Notes: generated from the sequence alone by a model not told the origin. 14,695 nt of DNA from DASREM01 sp035652095 (GCA_035652095.1 DASREM010000042.1:1-14695), one strand, 5' to 3'; shown: positions 7,264-13,458, numbered from the stretch's first letter. A program made the numbers and translations.

Positions 7264-7518
7264 TTAGTCGTCTACTCCCAAGCGCTTCGACATTTCGTCA
7301 TAGAGAAAACCCTCGCCCGGGCGGTACGGCTGCACCCATTCGCCGTCAATCACGAATTGAGGGATCGCCCGTTTGCCCGTCCGTTTGATGACCTCTTCGG
7401 CGGCTCCCGGAGTCTTCTCGATGTCAATTTCGGTGAACGGAAGGTTGTGGCGCTGGAGAAAGCGCTTGGCTTCACGGCAATCGGGGCACCAGAAGGCGGA
7501 GTACACGGTGATTTCCAT
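7264..7518 (-). CDS. Glutaredoxin family protein with CPDC active site
   Basis: 84 residues, the size of small glutaredoxins, NrdH-redoxins and mycoredoxins. The order beta-alpha-beta is clear: ITVYSAFWCPDC with the dithiol Cys11-x-x-Cys14 at the start of helix 1, LPFTEIDIE as second strand, and RAIPQFVIDGEW with the cis-Pro53 beside the active site. The C-terminus carries an aromatic-rich RPGEGFLYDEM helix region. It reduces disulfides or mixed disulfides in the cytosol, taking electrons from a low-molecular-weight thiol or thioredoxin reductase; the partner cannot be read. CPDC differs from CPYC (classical glutaredoxin) and CPWC (mycoredoxin). It lies 26 bases after the cyclase gene and is probably the last gene of the cupin-membrane protein-cyclase operon. 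Confidence 0.85.
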   Translation of the reverse strand: MEITVYSAFWCPDCREAKRFLQRHNLPFTEIDIEKTPGAAEEVIKRTGKRAIPQFVIDGEWVQPYRPGEGFLYDEMSKRLGVDD

Positions 7519-7544
7519 GCGAGAACGGGTTCTAAAAGACCTCT

Positions 7545-8210
7545 CTACCGAACGACGGCAAAGGCTCGTACCGGAAAGGTGCCAAATCCCCGAACCTTCA
7601 CCGGCACAGCGAAGAACCGGAATCCATTATCCGGCAAGGCCGCCAGATTCGTCATGTGCTCCACGATGGGAATCTCGTTGCCGAGAAGCACACTGTGAAC
7701 CGGCCTGCGCGGGTCTTGGATGTCATCAATGTTGTGCGAGTCTATTCCCACCAGCGCGACTTTTGCGTCAAGCAGGAATCGGGCCGCCGATTCTGTGAGA
7801 TAGGGATGACCTTCGAAGTACTGAGGAGTATTCCAATGTTGCGACCATCCGGTTTCGAAGAGCACAGCCTTGCCTGTGAGGTCCGTGCTGCGGGGAATAT
7901 GCGACTCGTCAATCGATTTCGCGCCTTGGCAGATAACTCTTAACCCCGAAAGATTGGCGAGTTGCTCAAGGCCAAGCTGCGATAAATCCTTGCCGCCTGC
8001 ATAACGATGAAATGGAGAGTCCAGATAGGTGCCGGTGTTGGCGACCATCTCGATCTTGCCGATATGAAATTCAACCCCTGGAGCGTAGAACTTTCTGGAC
8101 GCTTCGCGACTCAGGTAATCGCAAATGATCGGCGCCGGCAGCCCTTTGTAGGTCACGACATCGCTGGCGACGACGTGACTGAGGTCGATCAACTCACCTT
8201 GATTGTTCAC
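7545..8210 (-). CDS. Cyclase family protein (kynurenine formamidase-like hydrolase)
   Basis: 221 residues, typical of the PF04199 cyclase family, which includes kynurenine formamidase and isatin hydrolase, Mn2+/Zn2+-dependent amide or ring hydrolases. Seen: LIDLSHVV at the N-terminus, NTGTYLDSPFHRY (58-70) at the metal site, VLFETGWS, VALVGIDSHNIDD (about 151-163) and PIVEHMTNLAALP near the C-terminus, the family's E-x-x-x-N-L element. In characterised members the metal motif is HxGTHxDxPxH; here the first His is Asn58 and the second is Tyr62, while Asp64 and His68 remain, so the metal site is altered or absent. Translation starts at GTG 8210, overlapping the upstream gene by 17 bases, which suggests coupling. 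The natural substrate is unknown. Confidence 0.82.
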   Translation of the reverse strand: MNNQGELIDLSHVVASDVVTYKGLPAPIICDYLSREASRKFYAPGVEFHIGKIEMVANTGTYLDSPFHRYAGGKDLSQLGLEQLANLSGLRVICQGAKSIDESHIPRSTDLTGKAVLFETGWSQHWNTPQYFEGHPYLTESAARFLLDAKVALVGIDSHNIDDIQDPRRPVHSVLLGNEIPIVEHMTNLAALPDNGFRFFAVPVKVRGFGTFPVRAFAVVR

Positions 8211-8472
8211 GTAATGCTGCGGACTCCTGGGAGCGCGTTCGTATGCGAAAGCCCGCGACGATGGCGATTGCGATCCATACGACGTTCACAAACGCGGACG
8301 GGAACGCGCGGTAGTAAAGCGTGTTTAAGATGAGACAACAGCTGCCGAGCGCGTTGGCAAGTTGATAAATCAGCGACTCGGCGCCGAGCTTGCGGAACGA
8401 GACGCAACCGTACGCGCCCAACAACAGCAGTGCTCCCATCCAGCCGATCAAGTCAATGGCAACTTTGGTCAT
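8194..8472 (-). CDS. Small three-helix membrane protein (CBU_0592-like)
   Basis: 92 residues from the ATG at 8472; the open frame extends upstream, but that part overlaps the cupin gene and is not membrane-like. Three hydrophobic segments (about 4-23, 33-53, 57-76) and the core GWMGALLLLGAYGCVSF followed by YQLANALGSCCLILN resemble the CBU_0592 domain, a short membrane domain of unknown function found alone or fused to others. The C-terminus is charged and probably cytoplasmic. It starts 10 bases after the cupin gene and its end overlaps the start of the cyclase gene by 17 bases, so all are probably translated from one message. The pattern AYxxVS-x8-NxxGxxxL is the main reason for the family call. 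No function is proposed. Confidence 0.75.
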   Translation of the reverse strand: MTKVAIDLIGWMGALLLLGAYGCVSFRKLGAESLIYQLANALGSCCLILNTLYYRAFPSAFVNVVWIAIAIVAGFRIRTRSQESAALREQSR

Positions 8473-8482
8473 TGAAAGGGCA

Positions 8483-8842
8483 CTATACCCGTTCAAGCTC
8501 GTGCAGGGTACGCTCGTTCTGGACATTGCCGGTGTTGAGTGTTGTTGCAGGCTCGAACAGCAGGATCCAGCACTCTTCGTCGGCAACGGGTTTGTGCTCG
8601 ACTCCGCGGGGGACCACGATGAACTCGCCTTCCTCGATCCACTCGTGGCGGTCGCGGAACTCCATGCGGAAGCGTCCCTTCACCACCAGGAACAGTTCGT
8701 CTTCGTTCTCGTGATGGTGAAAAACAAATTCGCCTTTCAGTTTGTCTAGTTTAACGTGCTGGCCGTTGAGTTCGGCGGCGATGTACGGCTTCCAGTATTC
8801 GGTGATCTTGGAGAATTTCTGGGCGATGTTGACTTTGGACAT
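8483..8842 (-). CDS. Single-domain cupin protein
   Basis: 119 residues from ATG 8842, chosen because GGAG (8848-8851) lies 5 bases upstream; a longer open frame to 8941 has no such signal and a poorly conserved-looking N-terminus. Both cupin motifs are present: G37-x4-HHH (42-44) with E49 and G56, and G72-EFIVV-P78-RG-VE-H83. His42, His44, Glu49 and His83 would hold one metal ion, so this is a plausible metal-binding small beta-barrel. Short cupins of this kind (mannose-6-phosphate-isomerase-like or dioxygenase-like) have many activities and the substrate is not readable. First gene of the likely operon with the membrane protein, cyclase and glutaredoxin. Confidence 0.85.
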   Translation of the reverse strand: MSKVNIAQKFSKITEYWKPYIAAELNGQHVKLDKLKGEFVFHHHENEDELFLVVKGRFRMEFRDRHEWIEEGEFIVVPRGVEHKPVADEECWILLFEPATTLNTGNVQNERTLHELERV

Positions 8843-8909
8843 GAAGGCTCCAGAGAGGTCATCAGTACAGATTGCTGGAGCGCGAGGAGAGTTGCAAAGA
8901 ATGTGGGCA

Positions 8910-8933
8910 GGGACAGCCGAGGGCGGCTGTCCC
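8910..8933. repeat. 10-bp hairpin related to the repeats near 13.4-13.5 kb
   Basis: GGGACAGCCG and CGGCTGTCCC pair perfectly around AGGG, between the DinB and cupin genes. There is no T-tract, so it is not a standard terminator, although it could attenuate readthrough. The right half, CGAGGGCGGCTGTCCCT, matches the core of repeat copy B at 13497-13539 with one extra G. Confidence 0.65.
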
Positions 8934-8941
8934 TCCACCAC

Positions 8942-9478
8942 CTAGGCGACTTTGCTGGCGGCTTCTTCTTCCATCTTTCCTTCATCCGCCGAAGGGCCGT
9001 AGATCGCGGGCACCGAAGCGTTGTTGAGGCGCAGGTAGACGGTGAGCTGTCCGCGGTGATGTGCGAGATGGTTGAAGACTGAATCGCGGATGAAGATGTG
9101 CCGGGGGGCCTGCATCATGATCTTGCCTCCGGCGAGCAGCTTCCATTCGGTTAACAGGTGATCGTCGGTGGTGTTGGCCAGGGCCTTGCACGCCTTGGCG
9201 ACCGCGTCGTCGAGCGCGGCTTCGAGTTCTTTCCTGGTCTTGGGTTGCGGCGGACGCGGACGCTCTCCGCTGGTAGGCGCGATATCGAGTTCGTCGACGT
9301 TGATGATCATGTCTATCCACGACAGCATGGTAGCGCACAGGTTCGCGAGGGTGCCAAGCGGCATGGACCGGTCGTGAGGCTTCCAGTCGTTGTGTCCTTC
9401 AGGGACGCGGGCGAGGGCGGCGCGGGTGCCGGCGGCTTCACGGTCTAGTTCAGCCAGGAACAGTTCCGTCATTTTCAT
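8942..9478 (-). CDS. DinB-like four-helix protein
   Basis: 178 residues from ATG 9478, which has AGGAG (9485-9489) 6 bases upstream. The family is a four-helix bundle found in metal-dependent thiol (e.g. bacillithiol or mycothiol) S-transferases and many uncharacterised stress proteins. The C-terminal metal motif HLAHHRGQLTVYLR (137-150) is clear, giving His137 and His141. The partner motif SMPLGTLANLCAT (38-50) normally reads LAxH; here Leu47 stands where the first metal His is expected, so metal binding may be lost or changed. Divergent from a WYL regulator with an operator between them, a common arrangement for DinB genes, so expression is probably controlled by that regulator. The C-terminus (from about 162) is acidic and looks disordered. 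Confidence 0.85.
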   Translation of the reverse strand: MKMTELFLAELDREAAGTRAALARVPEGHNDWKPHDRSMPLGTLANLCATMLSWIDMIINVDELDIAPTSGERPRPPQPKTRKELEAALDDAVAKACKALANTTDDHLLTEWKLLAGGKIMMQAPRHIFIRDSVFNHLAHHRGQLTVYLRLNNASVPAIYGPSADEGKMEEEAASKVA

Positions 9479-9484
9479 TGCTTT

Positions 9485-9489
9485 CTCCT
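9485..9489 (-). promoter_or_regulatory. Ribosome binding site of the DinB-like gene
   Basis: AGGAG on the minus strand, 6 bases before ATG 9478; it favours this start over the ATG two codons further in. Confidence 0.7.
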
Positions 9490-9528
9490 GTCAGGGCGGT
9501 GGCCCTTGATGACGTGAGACAGACTACG

Positions 9529-9557
9529 TGGTCATATATGACACGGCATGTCATAAT
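9529..9557 (+). promoter_or_regulatory. Candidate promoter of the WYL regulator gene
   Basis: TGGTCA (9529-9534) and CATAAT (9552-9557) are 17 bases apart, each close to consensus. The -10 box ends 20 bases before the GTG start. The paired palindromes at 9531-9555 cover the spacer and parts of both boxes, as expected for an autoregulated gene. Confidence 0.45.
9531..9555. promoter_or_regulatory. Two overlapping palindromes, probable WYL regulator operator
   Basis: GTCATATATGAC (9531-9542) is a perfect 12-base palindrome. Its right half also forms a second perfect inverted repeat, TATGACA-CGGCA-TGTCATA (9537-9555). Three TGTCATA-like half-sites are thus placed alternately between the divergent DinB and WYL genes. 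Assignment to the neighbouring WYL protein is by position. Confidence 0.6.
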
Positions 9558-9577
9558 TTGCGCGTTAAATCTTCAAG

Positions 9578-10528
9578 GTGGCTTTGAAAGCGGACCGCCT
9601 GCTATCGGCGTTGTTATTGTTACAGGCGCACGGGCGCCTGAGCGGCCGGGAATTGGCCGAAAAACTCGAAGTGTCGGTGCGGACCGTGCATAGGGACATG
9701 GAGTCGCTGAGCGCCTCTGGGGTCCCGATCTATGCGCTGCGGGGAGCGCAGGGCGGATGGCAACTCGATGAAGGCTGGCGGACGCAGGTGCCCGGTCTCG
9801 ATGAAGTTGAACTGCGGGCCTTACTGATGGCGCAGCCGCGAGTGATTGGCGATTCACGTCTGGCGGCCGCCGCCGAACGCGCTCTCGAAAAGCTAATGGC
9901 GGCAATGCCTGGCGGCATGCGCGAGCAGGCGGCATCGATCCGGCAGCGGCTTTATGTGGACACGACGGCGTGGCGGGGATCGACGGAGAACCTGACCATG
10001 CTGCCGGTGGTGCAGGCAGCAGTGTCGCGCGACCGCAAGCTGCGCATCACTTACTGCAAGCCGAATGGGGAGAAGTCGGTGCGCCTGGTGGATCCGCTGG
10101 GGCTGGTAGCGAAGGGCAGCACGTGGTACCTGGTGGCGAATACGTCCGCGGGCCTGCGGACGTTCCGCGTGTCCCGGATCGAAGCGGCAAAGGTTCTGGA
10201 CAAAGCCTGCGAGCGGCCTGCGAGCTTTGACCTGGCGGAGTACTGGAAGACTTCGACAGAGAAGTTCCTGGAAGGCCGGCAAAAACTGGAGGTGATCCTG
10301 CGCCTGGAAACGCGCGCAGCCGCCAACATGAAGCGCTGGCACATGGTGCTGGCGGAGATCGATAAAGGCGAAGGCTGGGAGACGCTGCGGGTGCAATTCG
10401 ACCATCCGGAGGAGGCGCTGTTCATGGTGCTGGGGATGGGCTCCCGGGTGCGGGTGATTGAGCCGGACAGTTTGCGGGAGAGGGTGAGGGAAGAAGTGCG
10501 GGGAATGACGGAGAGGATGAACGTGTAA
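9578..10528 (+). CDS. WYL-domain transcriptional regulator (YafY-like)
   Basis: 316 residues, normal for the family. Residues 1-60 form a DeoR/HTH_11-type winged helix: KADRLLSALLLLQAHGR, then LSGRELAEKLEVSVRTVHRD with the recognition helix SVRTVHRDMESL, and the wing ending GAQGGWQL. The WYL domain spans about 135-220 and includes LRITYCKPNGE, VDPLGLVAKGSTWYLVA (the WYL motif itself is present as WYL at 181-183) and LRTFRVSRI. A C-terminal WCX-like ligand region follows. WYL domains bind oligonucleotides or other ligands and turn the protein into a sensor; cytoplasmic. The GTG at 9578 has no strong ribosome binding site, and a TTG two codons on is possible. Probably controls the divergent DinB gene and itself. 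Convergent with the helicase gene, 17 bases between the two stops. Confidence 0.92.
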   Translation: MALKADRLLSALLLLQAHGRLSGRELAEKLEVSVRTVHRDMESLSASGVPIYALRGAQGGWQLDEGWRTQVPGLDEVELRALLMAQPRVIGDSRLAAAAERALEKLMAAMPGGMREQAASIRQRLYVDTTAWRGSTENLTMLPVVQAAVSRDRKLRITYCKPNGEKSVRLVDPLGLVAKGSTWYLVANTSAGLRTFRVSRIEAAKVLDKACERPASFDLAEYWKTSTEKFLEGRQKLEVILRLETRAAANMKRWHMVLAEIDKGEGWETLRVQFDHPEEALFMVLGMGSRVRVIEPDSLRERVREEVRGMTERMNV

Positions 10529-10545
10529 GTTCGATCCCCTCGCCC

Positions 10546-12570
10546 TCATGGAGCGAAGGGTCGCGCTCCGCACGAGACCAAGAAAGCCGCGGTTCGGTCG
10601 AGCCCTTGTGGAAGGCGGCTTTCGTCTTGCGGGTTGGGTTTGGGGATGTAGATAATCATGTTTTGTCGGGCTCGAGTCAGTAAAACACGGTATGCGTTCA
10701 GTAGGTAGGTTCTTTTTCGGAGAGCATCGTCGGGAAGGATCTTCCAACGCTTGTTGTTGAACCGTCGGCATTGCCATTTACTTTCATCCCAAAGTAAATC
10801 TTCCCCCCAACAAACACCTACCCAGTCCAGTTCTAAGCCCTGAATTTCAAATTGAGTGGCAATCACCTCCAGTTTTGAACTCGCGCGAACGTCACCGCAA
10901 TATCGATGGTCGCAGTTGGGTAGTTCGCATTCTGGTGAGTCTAGGAACCAGTGTTCCCATTCAAATCCTCTGTGAAATTCGAAAGCAGGCTCCAGTCCGT
11001 CCGCCCGAAGCCTTGCGGCATAAGCGCTCGCGACTAGTCCCGAACGGGTTGTCCCACGACGATTACTCTCTAGCCAGCGTCTAGCATTCGAAAGATTCCG
11101 TGTGACACTCGGTCTGACAGGGAGTAATTCGGCGATCGCACAAGCCTCGTTCTGTTTGCCTGTCAACACGGCATCTACCCAATCTGAAATCCGCTGAGCT
11201 CTTATGGATCTTGTGCAAACTCGCAGATGCAGCTGTTCCAAGCGATGCACCCTGCCGTCTTGAAGGCTGTCGTCAAAAAGCCGAAATGCAGAAGCAGCAT
11301 TGCTTGAGAGCACGTGAGGCGACGCCCAGATTTGCCAATCGGGAAATTCGGTTAGGGCACGTCCCCATTCTGCCAAACCTGCTTCTCCACGATTAATTTC
11401 CTGTCCCCCTCCGACCAGGGCTACGACCACAGCCCAGTCCTGGTGTCGTTCCATCACTTCCAACATCATTTTAGGTTCAGACACTGCAGGGCGTTTCGCT
11501 TGTTGATTTTGTGTTGCGTCCCAGGCACGTTGCGCTTCATCGAAAATCACGACCTTCTGTGCCGGGACCTTCTGGTTTTCGCGATAGTACTCATCAGCAA
11601 AGCGATGCACGTTATGGATGAATGCCCTAATTTCGAGTTCAGCTTCCCGACGGGTTACACGCCTCCCACCTGCGGGCCTTAGAGTTACATCTCTAACGAG
11701 AGCTTCCTGAATGACTTTGACAAGTGGTCCGTTGCCTGAGAGAAATGATCCAACTTTTTTAATCTCCGGCCGGTGCACTGCATTTAGGCCAACAAGGGTC
11801 TTACCTGCCCCCGGAACGCCCGTGACAAAGCAAATGACCTTCCTATTGTTTGCACGGGCGTCCTCGACAGCCGAAACTATGGTTTCCGTTGTCGAATCAA
11901 GATCTTCCCTCGCAGCACAGGAGTGGCCAATTTCGAAGACGTTCATGTCGGAATACAGAGCGACAGCCGCATCGATAATTGGAGGAACTGGCTTAAATCG
12001 GCTGTTATCCCACGCTATCGGATCGATCAGAGGATGGCGCGTATCTGAGAATTCGGTGCAGATTGCATAAAGAGTTTTTGCGCAATCATCGAAACTGGAA
12101 ATTCGGCAACGCTCGATGAGTTGATCAAATGCGGTTGATTGACCCTGAGCAGCGGCGAGGCCAGCTGTGATAACCAAAGGAACGATTACCCTGCCAGCGC
12201 TGCCTTCATGAAAACAAGCGAGATTCAAAGCATAGTCTTCTACCTGGCGAGTTGCGGAAGTTCGGGATGTCCCCGTTTTTGTTTCGATCACAACGATCAC
12301 ACTCTTAGCCAAGAGCACCGCATCGATCCGTTTGCCGATCATTGGGATCGGGTACTCCAACAGGATCTGCCAGCCTGTAGCATCAGGGAATCGTTGGATC
12401 AACTCCCGAATCGAGGCCGTCAAAGGAGGTAACTGTTCGCGCCACGCGTCAATGGCCTCCGGAGACAGAGGAAATCGTGCTGCGCCGTTTGCCTGTGTCA
12501 GCTCTCCAATAATGGTCGATGTGCTGTCCGCGAGGAAGGCTGGCAGCGCCCTTGAGTAGTAAGCTGGCAT
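10546..12570 (-). CDS. PD-(D/E)xK nuclease-DUF2075 helicase fusion
   Basis: 674 residues. N-terminal ~200: a restriction-endonuclease-like core with GKRIDAVLL (Asp83) followed by VIVVIETKTG (Glu96-x-Lys98), the D-(E)xK layout of nuclease active sites. Residues ~243-640: a superfamily 1-type helicase/ATPase of the DUF2075 group with Walker A GVPGAGKT (251-258), Walker B VVIFDEAQ (340-347), LVGGGQEIN (385-393), FEIQGLELD (574-582) and arginine-finger motif YRVLLTRAR (627-635). A Cys/His group, C548-x4-C553-x-H555-x2-C558, could bind zinc. DUF2075 is the domain shared with the C-terminus of group III Schlafen proteins. Function is unproven: nucleic-acid cleavage coupled to ATP hydrolysis, perhaps defence. 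GC looks lower than neighbours: 27/60 at 11461-11520 against 41/60 at 10081-10140. The ATG at 12570 lacks a well-spaced ribosome binding site. Confidence 0.85.
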   Translation of the reverse strand: MPAYYSRALPAFLADSTSTIIGELTQANGAARFPLSPEAIDAWREQLPPLTASIRELIQRFPDATGWQILLEYPIPMIGKRIDAVLLAKSVIVVIETKTGTSRTSATRQVEDYALNLACFHEGSAGRVIVPLVITAGLAAAQGQSTAFDQLIERCRISSFDDCAKTLYAICTEFSDTRHPLIDPIAWDNSRFKPVPPIIDAAVALYSDMNVFEIGHSCAAREDLDSTTETIVSAVEDARANNRKVICFVTGVPGAGKTLVGLNAVHRPEIKKVGSFLSGNGPLVKVIQEALVRDVTLRPAGGRRVTRREAELEIRAFIHNVHRFADEYYRENQKVPAQKVVIFDEAQRAWDATQNQQAKRPAVSEPKMMLEVMERHQDWAVVVALVGGGQEINRGEAGLAEWGRALTEFPDWQIWASPHVLSSNAASAFRLFDDSLQDGRVHRLEQLHLRVCTRSIRAQRISDWVDAVLTGKQNEACAIAELLPVRPSVTRNLSNARRWLESNRRGTTRSGLVASAYAARLRADGLEPAFEFHRGFEWEHWFLDSPECELPNCDHRYCGDVRASSKLEVIATQFEIQGLELDWVGVCWGEDLLWDESKWQCRRFNNKRWKILPDDALRKRTYLLNAYRVLLTRARQNMIIYIPKPNPQDESRLPQGLDRTAAFLVSCGARPFAP

Positions 12571-12678
12571 TGGAAGCCTATTGTACGGGCCTCCCCTTTT
12601 AATCAGTGACTCGCTTTAATCACTCCGTGGGGAAACTATCTGTCCCCAGCTGGTCCGAGGGGTGCCCACCGGCTAAGC

Positions 12679-12707
12679 TTGACATGCGAGTCGGTATATA
12701 TCATAAT
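12679..12707 (+). promoter_or_regulatory. Strong promoter of vapBC, apparently leaderless
   Basis: A perfect TTGACA (12679-12684), 17 bases, then CATAAT (12702-12707). The -10 box ends 7 bases before the vapB ATG at 12715, so transcription should start at or next to that ATG. No ribosome binding site is present in the AT-only stretch before it. The remaining bases from 12571 to 12678 hold only a direct TTTAATCA repeat (12598-12605, 12615-12622) and no gene. Confidence 0.7.
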
Positions 12708-12715
12708 ATATATCA
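12695..12715. promoter_or_regulatory. Direct repeat over the vapBC -10 region, probable VapBC operator
   Basis: TATATATCA occurs at 12695-12703 and again at 12707-12715, a 12-base period that places both copies on nearly the same DNA face. The stretch is also close to palindromic (ATATAT-CATA-ATATAT). It covers the -10 box and predicted start site, the usual position for autorepression by a VapB antitoxin. Confidence 0.5.
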
Positions 12716-12957
12716 TGCCAACTACGGCCAAACTCTTCCTGAATGGGCGCAGCCAGGCGGTGCGCTTGCCGGCGGAATTTCGGTTTGAGGGCTCCGAGGT
12801 TTACGTGCGGCGTGACCCGGCTACGGGGGATGTCATCCTGTCGCGACGGCCGGAGTCATGGACGGACTTCTTTGAGCTGATGAAAACCGTCGAAGTGCCT
12901 GAAGACTTCCTGGCTGATCGCAAGGACGCGCCTCCCCAGAAGCGCGACTTGTTCTGA
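12715..12957 (+). CDS. vapB: VapB-type antitoxin (AbrB/SpoVT DNA-binding domain)
   Basis: 80 residues from ATG 12715; a longer frame from 12679 would run through the promoter and is rejected. The N-terminal swapped-hairpin DNA-binding domain is recognisable: TAKLFLNGRSQAVRLPAEFR (about 3-22) is the classic VapB opening, followed by a second strand pair SEVYVRRDPATGDVILSRR. The C-terminus (about 45-80, ending in RDLF) is the expected toxin-binding tail. It neutralises VapC and, with it, represses the operon. Its TGA stop is directly followed by the vapC ATG with no gap, so the two are translationally coupled. Confidence 0.9.
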   Translation: MPTTAKLFLNGRSQAVRLPAEFRFEGSEVYVRRDPATGDVILSRRPESWTDFFELMKTVEVPEDFLADRKDAPPQKRDLF

Positions 12958-13362
12958 ATGGCGGTCCGCTACCTGCTCGACACCAACACTGCCAGCTACA
13001 TCATCAAGGGAAATTTGCCGCGGGTGCGAGAGCGCCTGTTAAAGGTTCCGATGGCTGAGGTCGGCATTTCTTCGGTGACTGAGGCTGAGTTGCGATTTGG
13101 GGTAGCGAGAATTCCGAACGCACGAAAACTTGCCACGGCGGTTGAGGAGTTCTTGTTGCGACTGGAGATTCTTGCCTGGGATTCGGATTGTGCGAAGGAA
13201 TATGCGCAATTGCGAGCTTCTCTCGAACGCAGTGGAGAGCCGATGGGAAATCTCGACATGATGATCGCGGCGCAGGCGCTGGCAGCGGGTGCGATGCTCG
13301 TGAGTGATGATCGGGTGTTTCGGAGAGTCAAGGGATTGAAGGTCGAGGACTGGAGCAAGTAA
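12958..13362 (+). CDS. vapC: VapC-type PIN-domain ribonuclease toxin
   Basis: 134 residues, normal for VapC. PIN domain landmarks: YLLDTNTASYI with Asp8, TEAELRFG with Glu44, and NLDMMIAAQA with Asp100, which together bind Mg2+ at the RNase centre; LVSDDRVFRRVKGLKVEDW fills the last strand, where many relatives have TNN, so Asp117/118 would supply the fourth acidic position. All catalytic acids are present and the toxin looks active. Known relatives cleave tRNA or rRNA and halt translation when VapB is degraded; the target here is unknown. The pair sits between a nuclease-helicase gene and clpC, on the strand opposite to both. Confidence 0.92.
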   Translation: MAVRYLLDTNTASYIIKGNLPRVRERLLKVPMAEVGISSVTEAELRFGVARIPNARKLATAVEEFLLRLEILAWDSDCAKEYAQLRASLERSGEPMGNLDMMIAAQALAAGAMLVSDDRVFRRVKGLKVEDWSK

Positions 13363-13405
13363 AGGTAGTGCCGCCTCGCCCTGACGGTCAGCGCCGTCGC
13401 TCACT

Positions 13406-13449
13406 TCTCGCTTCGCTCGTGGGACAACCCAGGCAGCTGTCGCTACACG
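13406..13449. repeat. Intergenic repeat, copy A
   Basis: A 44-base element that starts TCTCGCTTCGCTCG and ends GCTACACG. It aligns end to end with copy B at 13497-13539 with one gap and only a few mismatches. Both copies have the same orientation and flank the vapC/clpC terminator. Confidence 0.7.
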
Positions 13450-13458
13450 TTTCCTCTC

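Noticed and set aside
8473..8586. N-terminal extension of the small membrane protein
   Set aside because: The extra 38 residues are Ser/Cys-rich and overlap the cupin coding region; ATG 8472 starts the first hydrophobic helix.
8843..8941. N-terminal extension of the cupin protein to base 8941
   Set aside because: It would translate through the 8910-8933 hairpin and has no ribosome binding site, while ATG 8842 has GGAG at 5 bases.
10550..10569. GGAGCG/CGCTCC hairpin near the end of the helicase gene
   Set aside because: Short arms inside coding sequence and no T-tract on either strand.
9893..10777. Minus-strand open frame of 294 codons opposite the WYL regulator
   Set aside because: It is low-complexity, rich in Arg/His/Pro, and overlaps both the WYL gene and the helicase 3' end. 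It is a typical GC-rich shadow.
12628..12648. TGGGGA/TCCCCA inverted repeat upstream of vapB
   Set aside because: Arms of 6 bases with a 9-base loop and no T-tract; too weak to call a terminator or operator.
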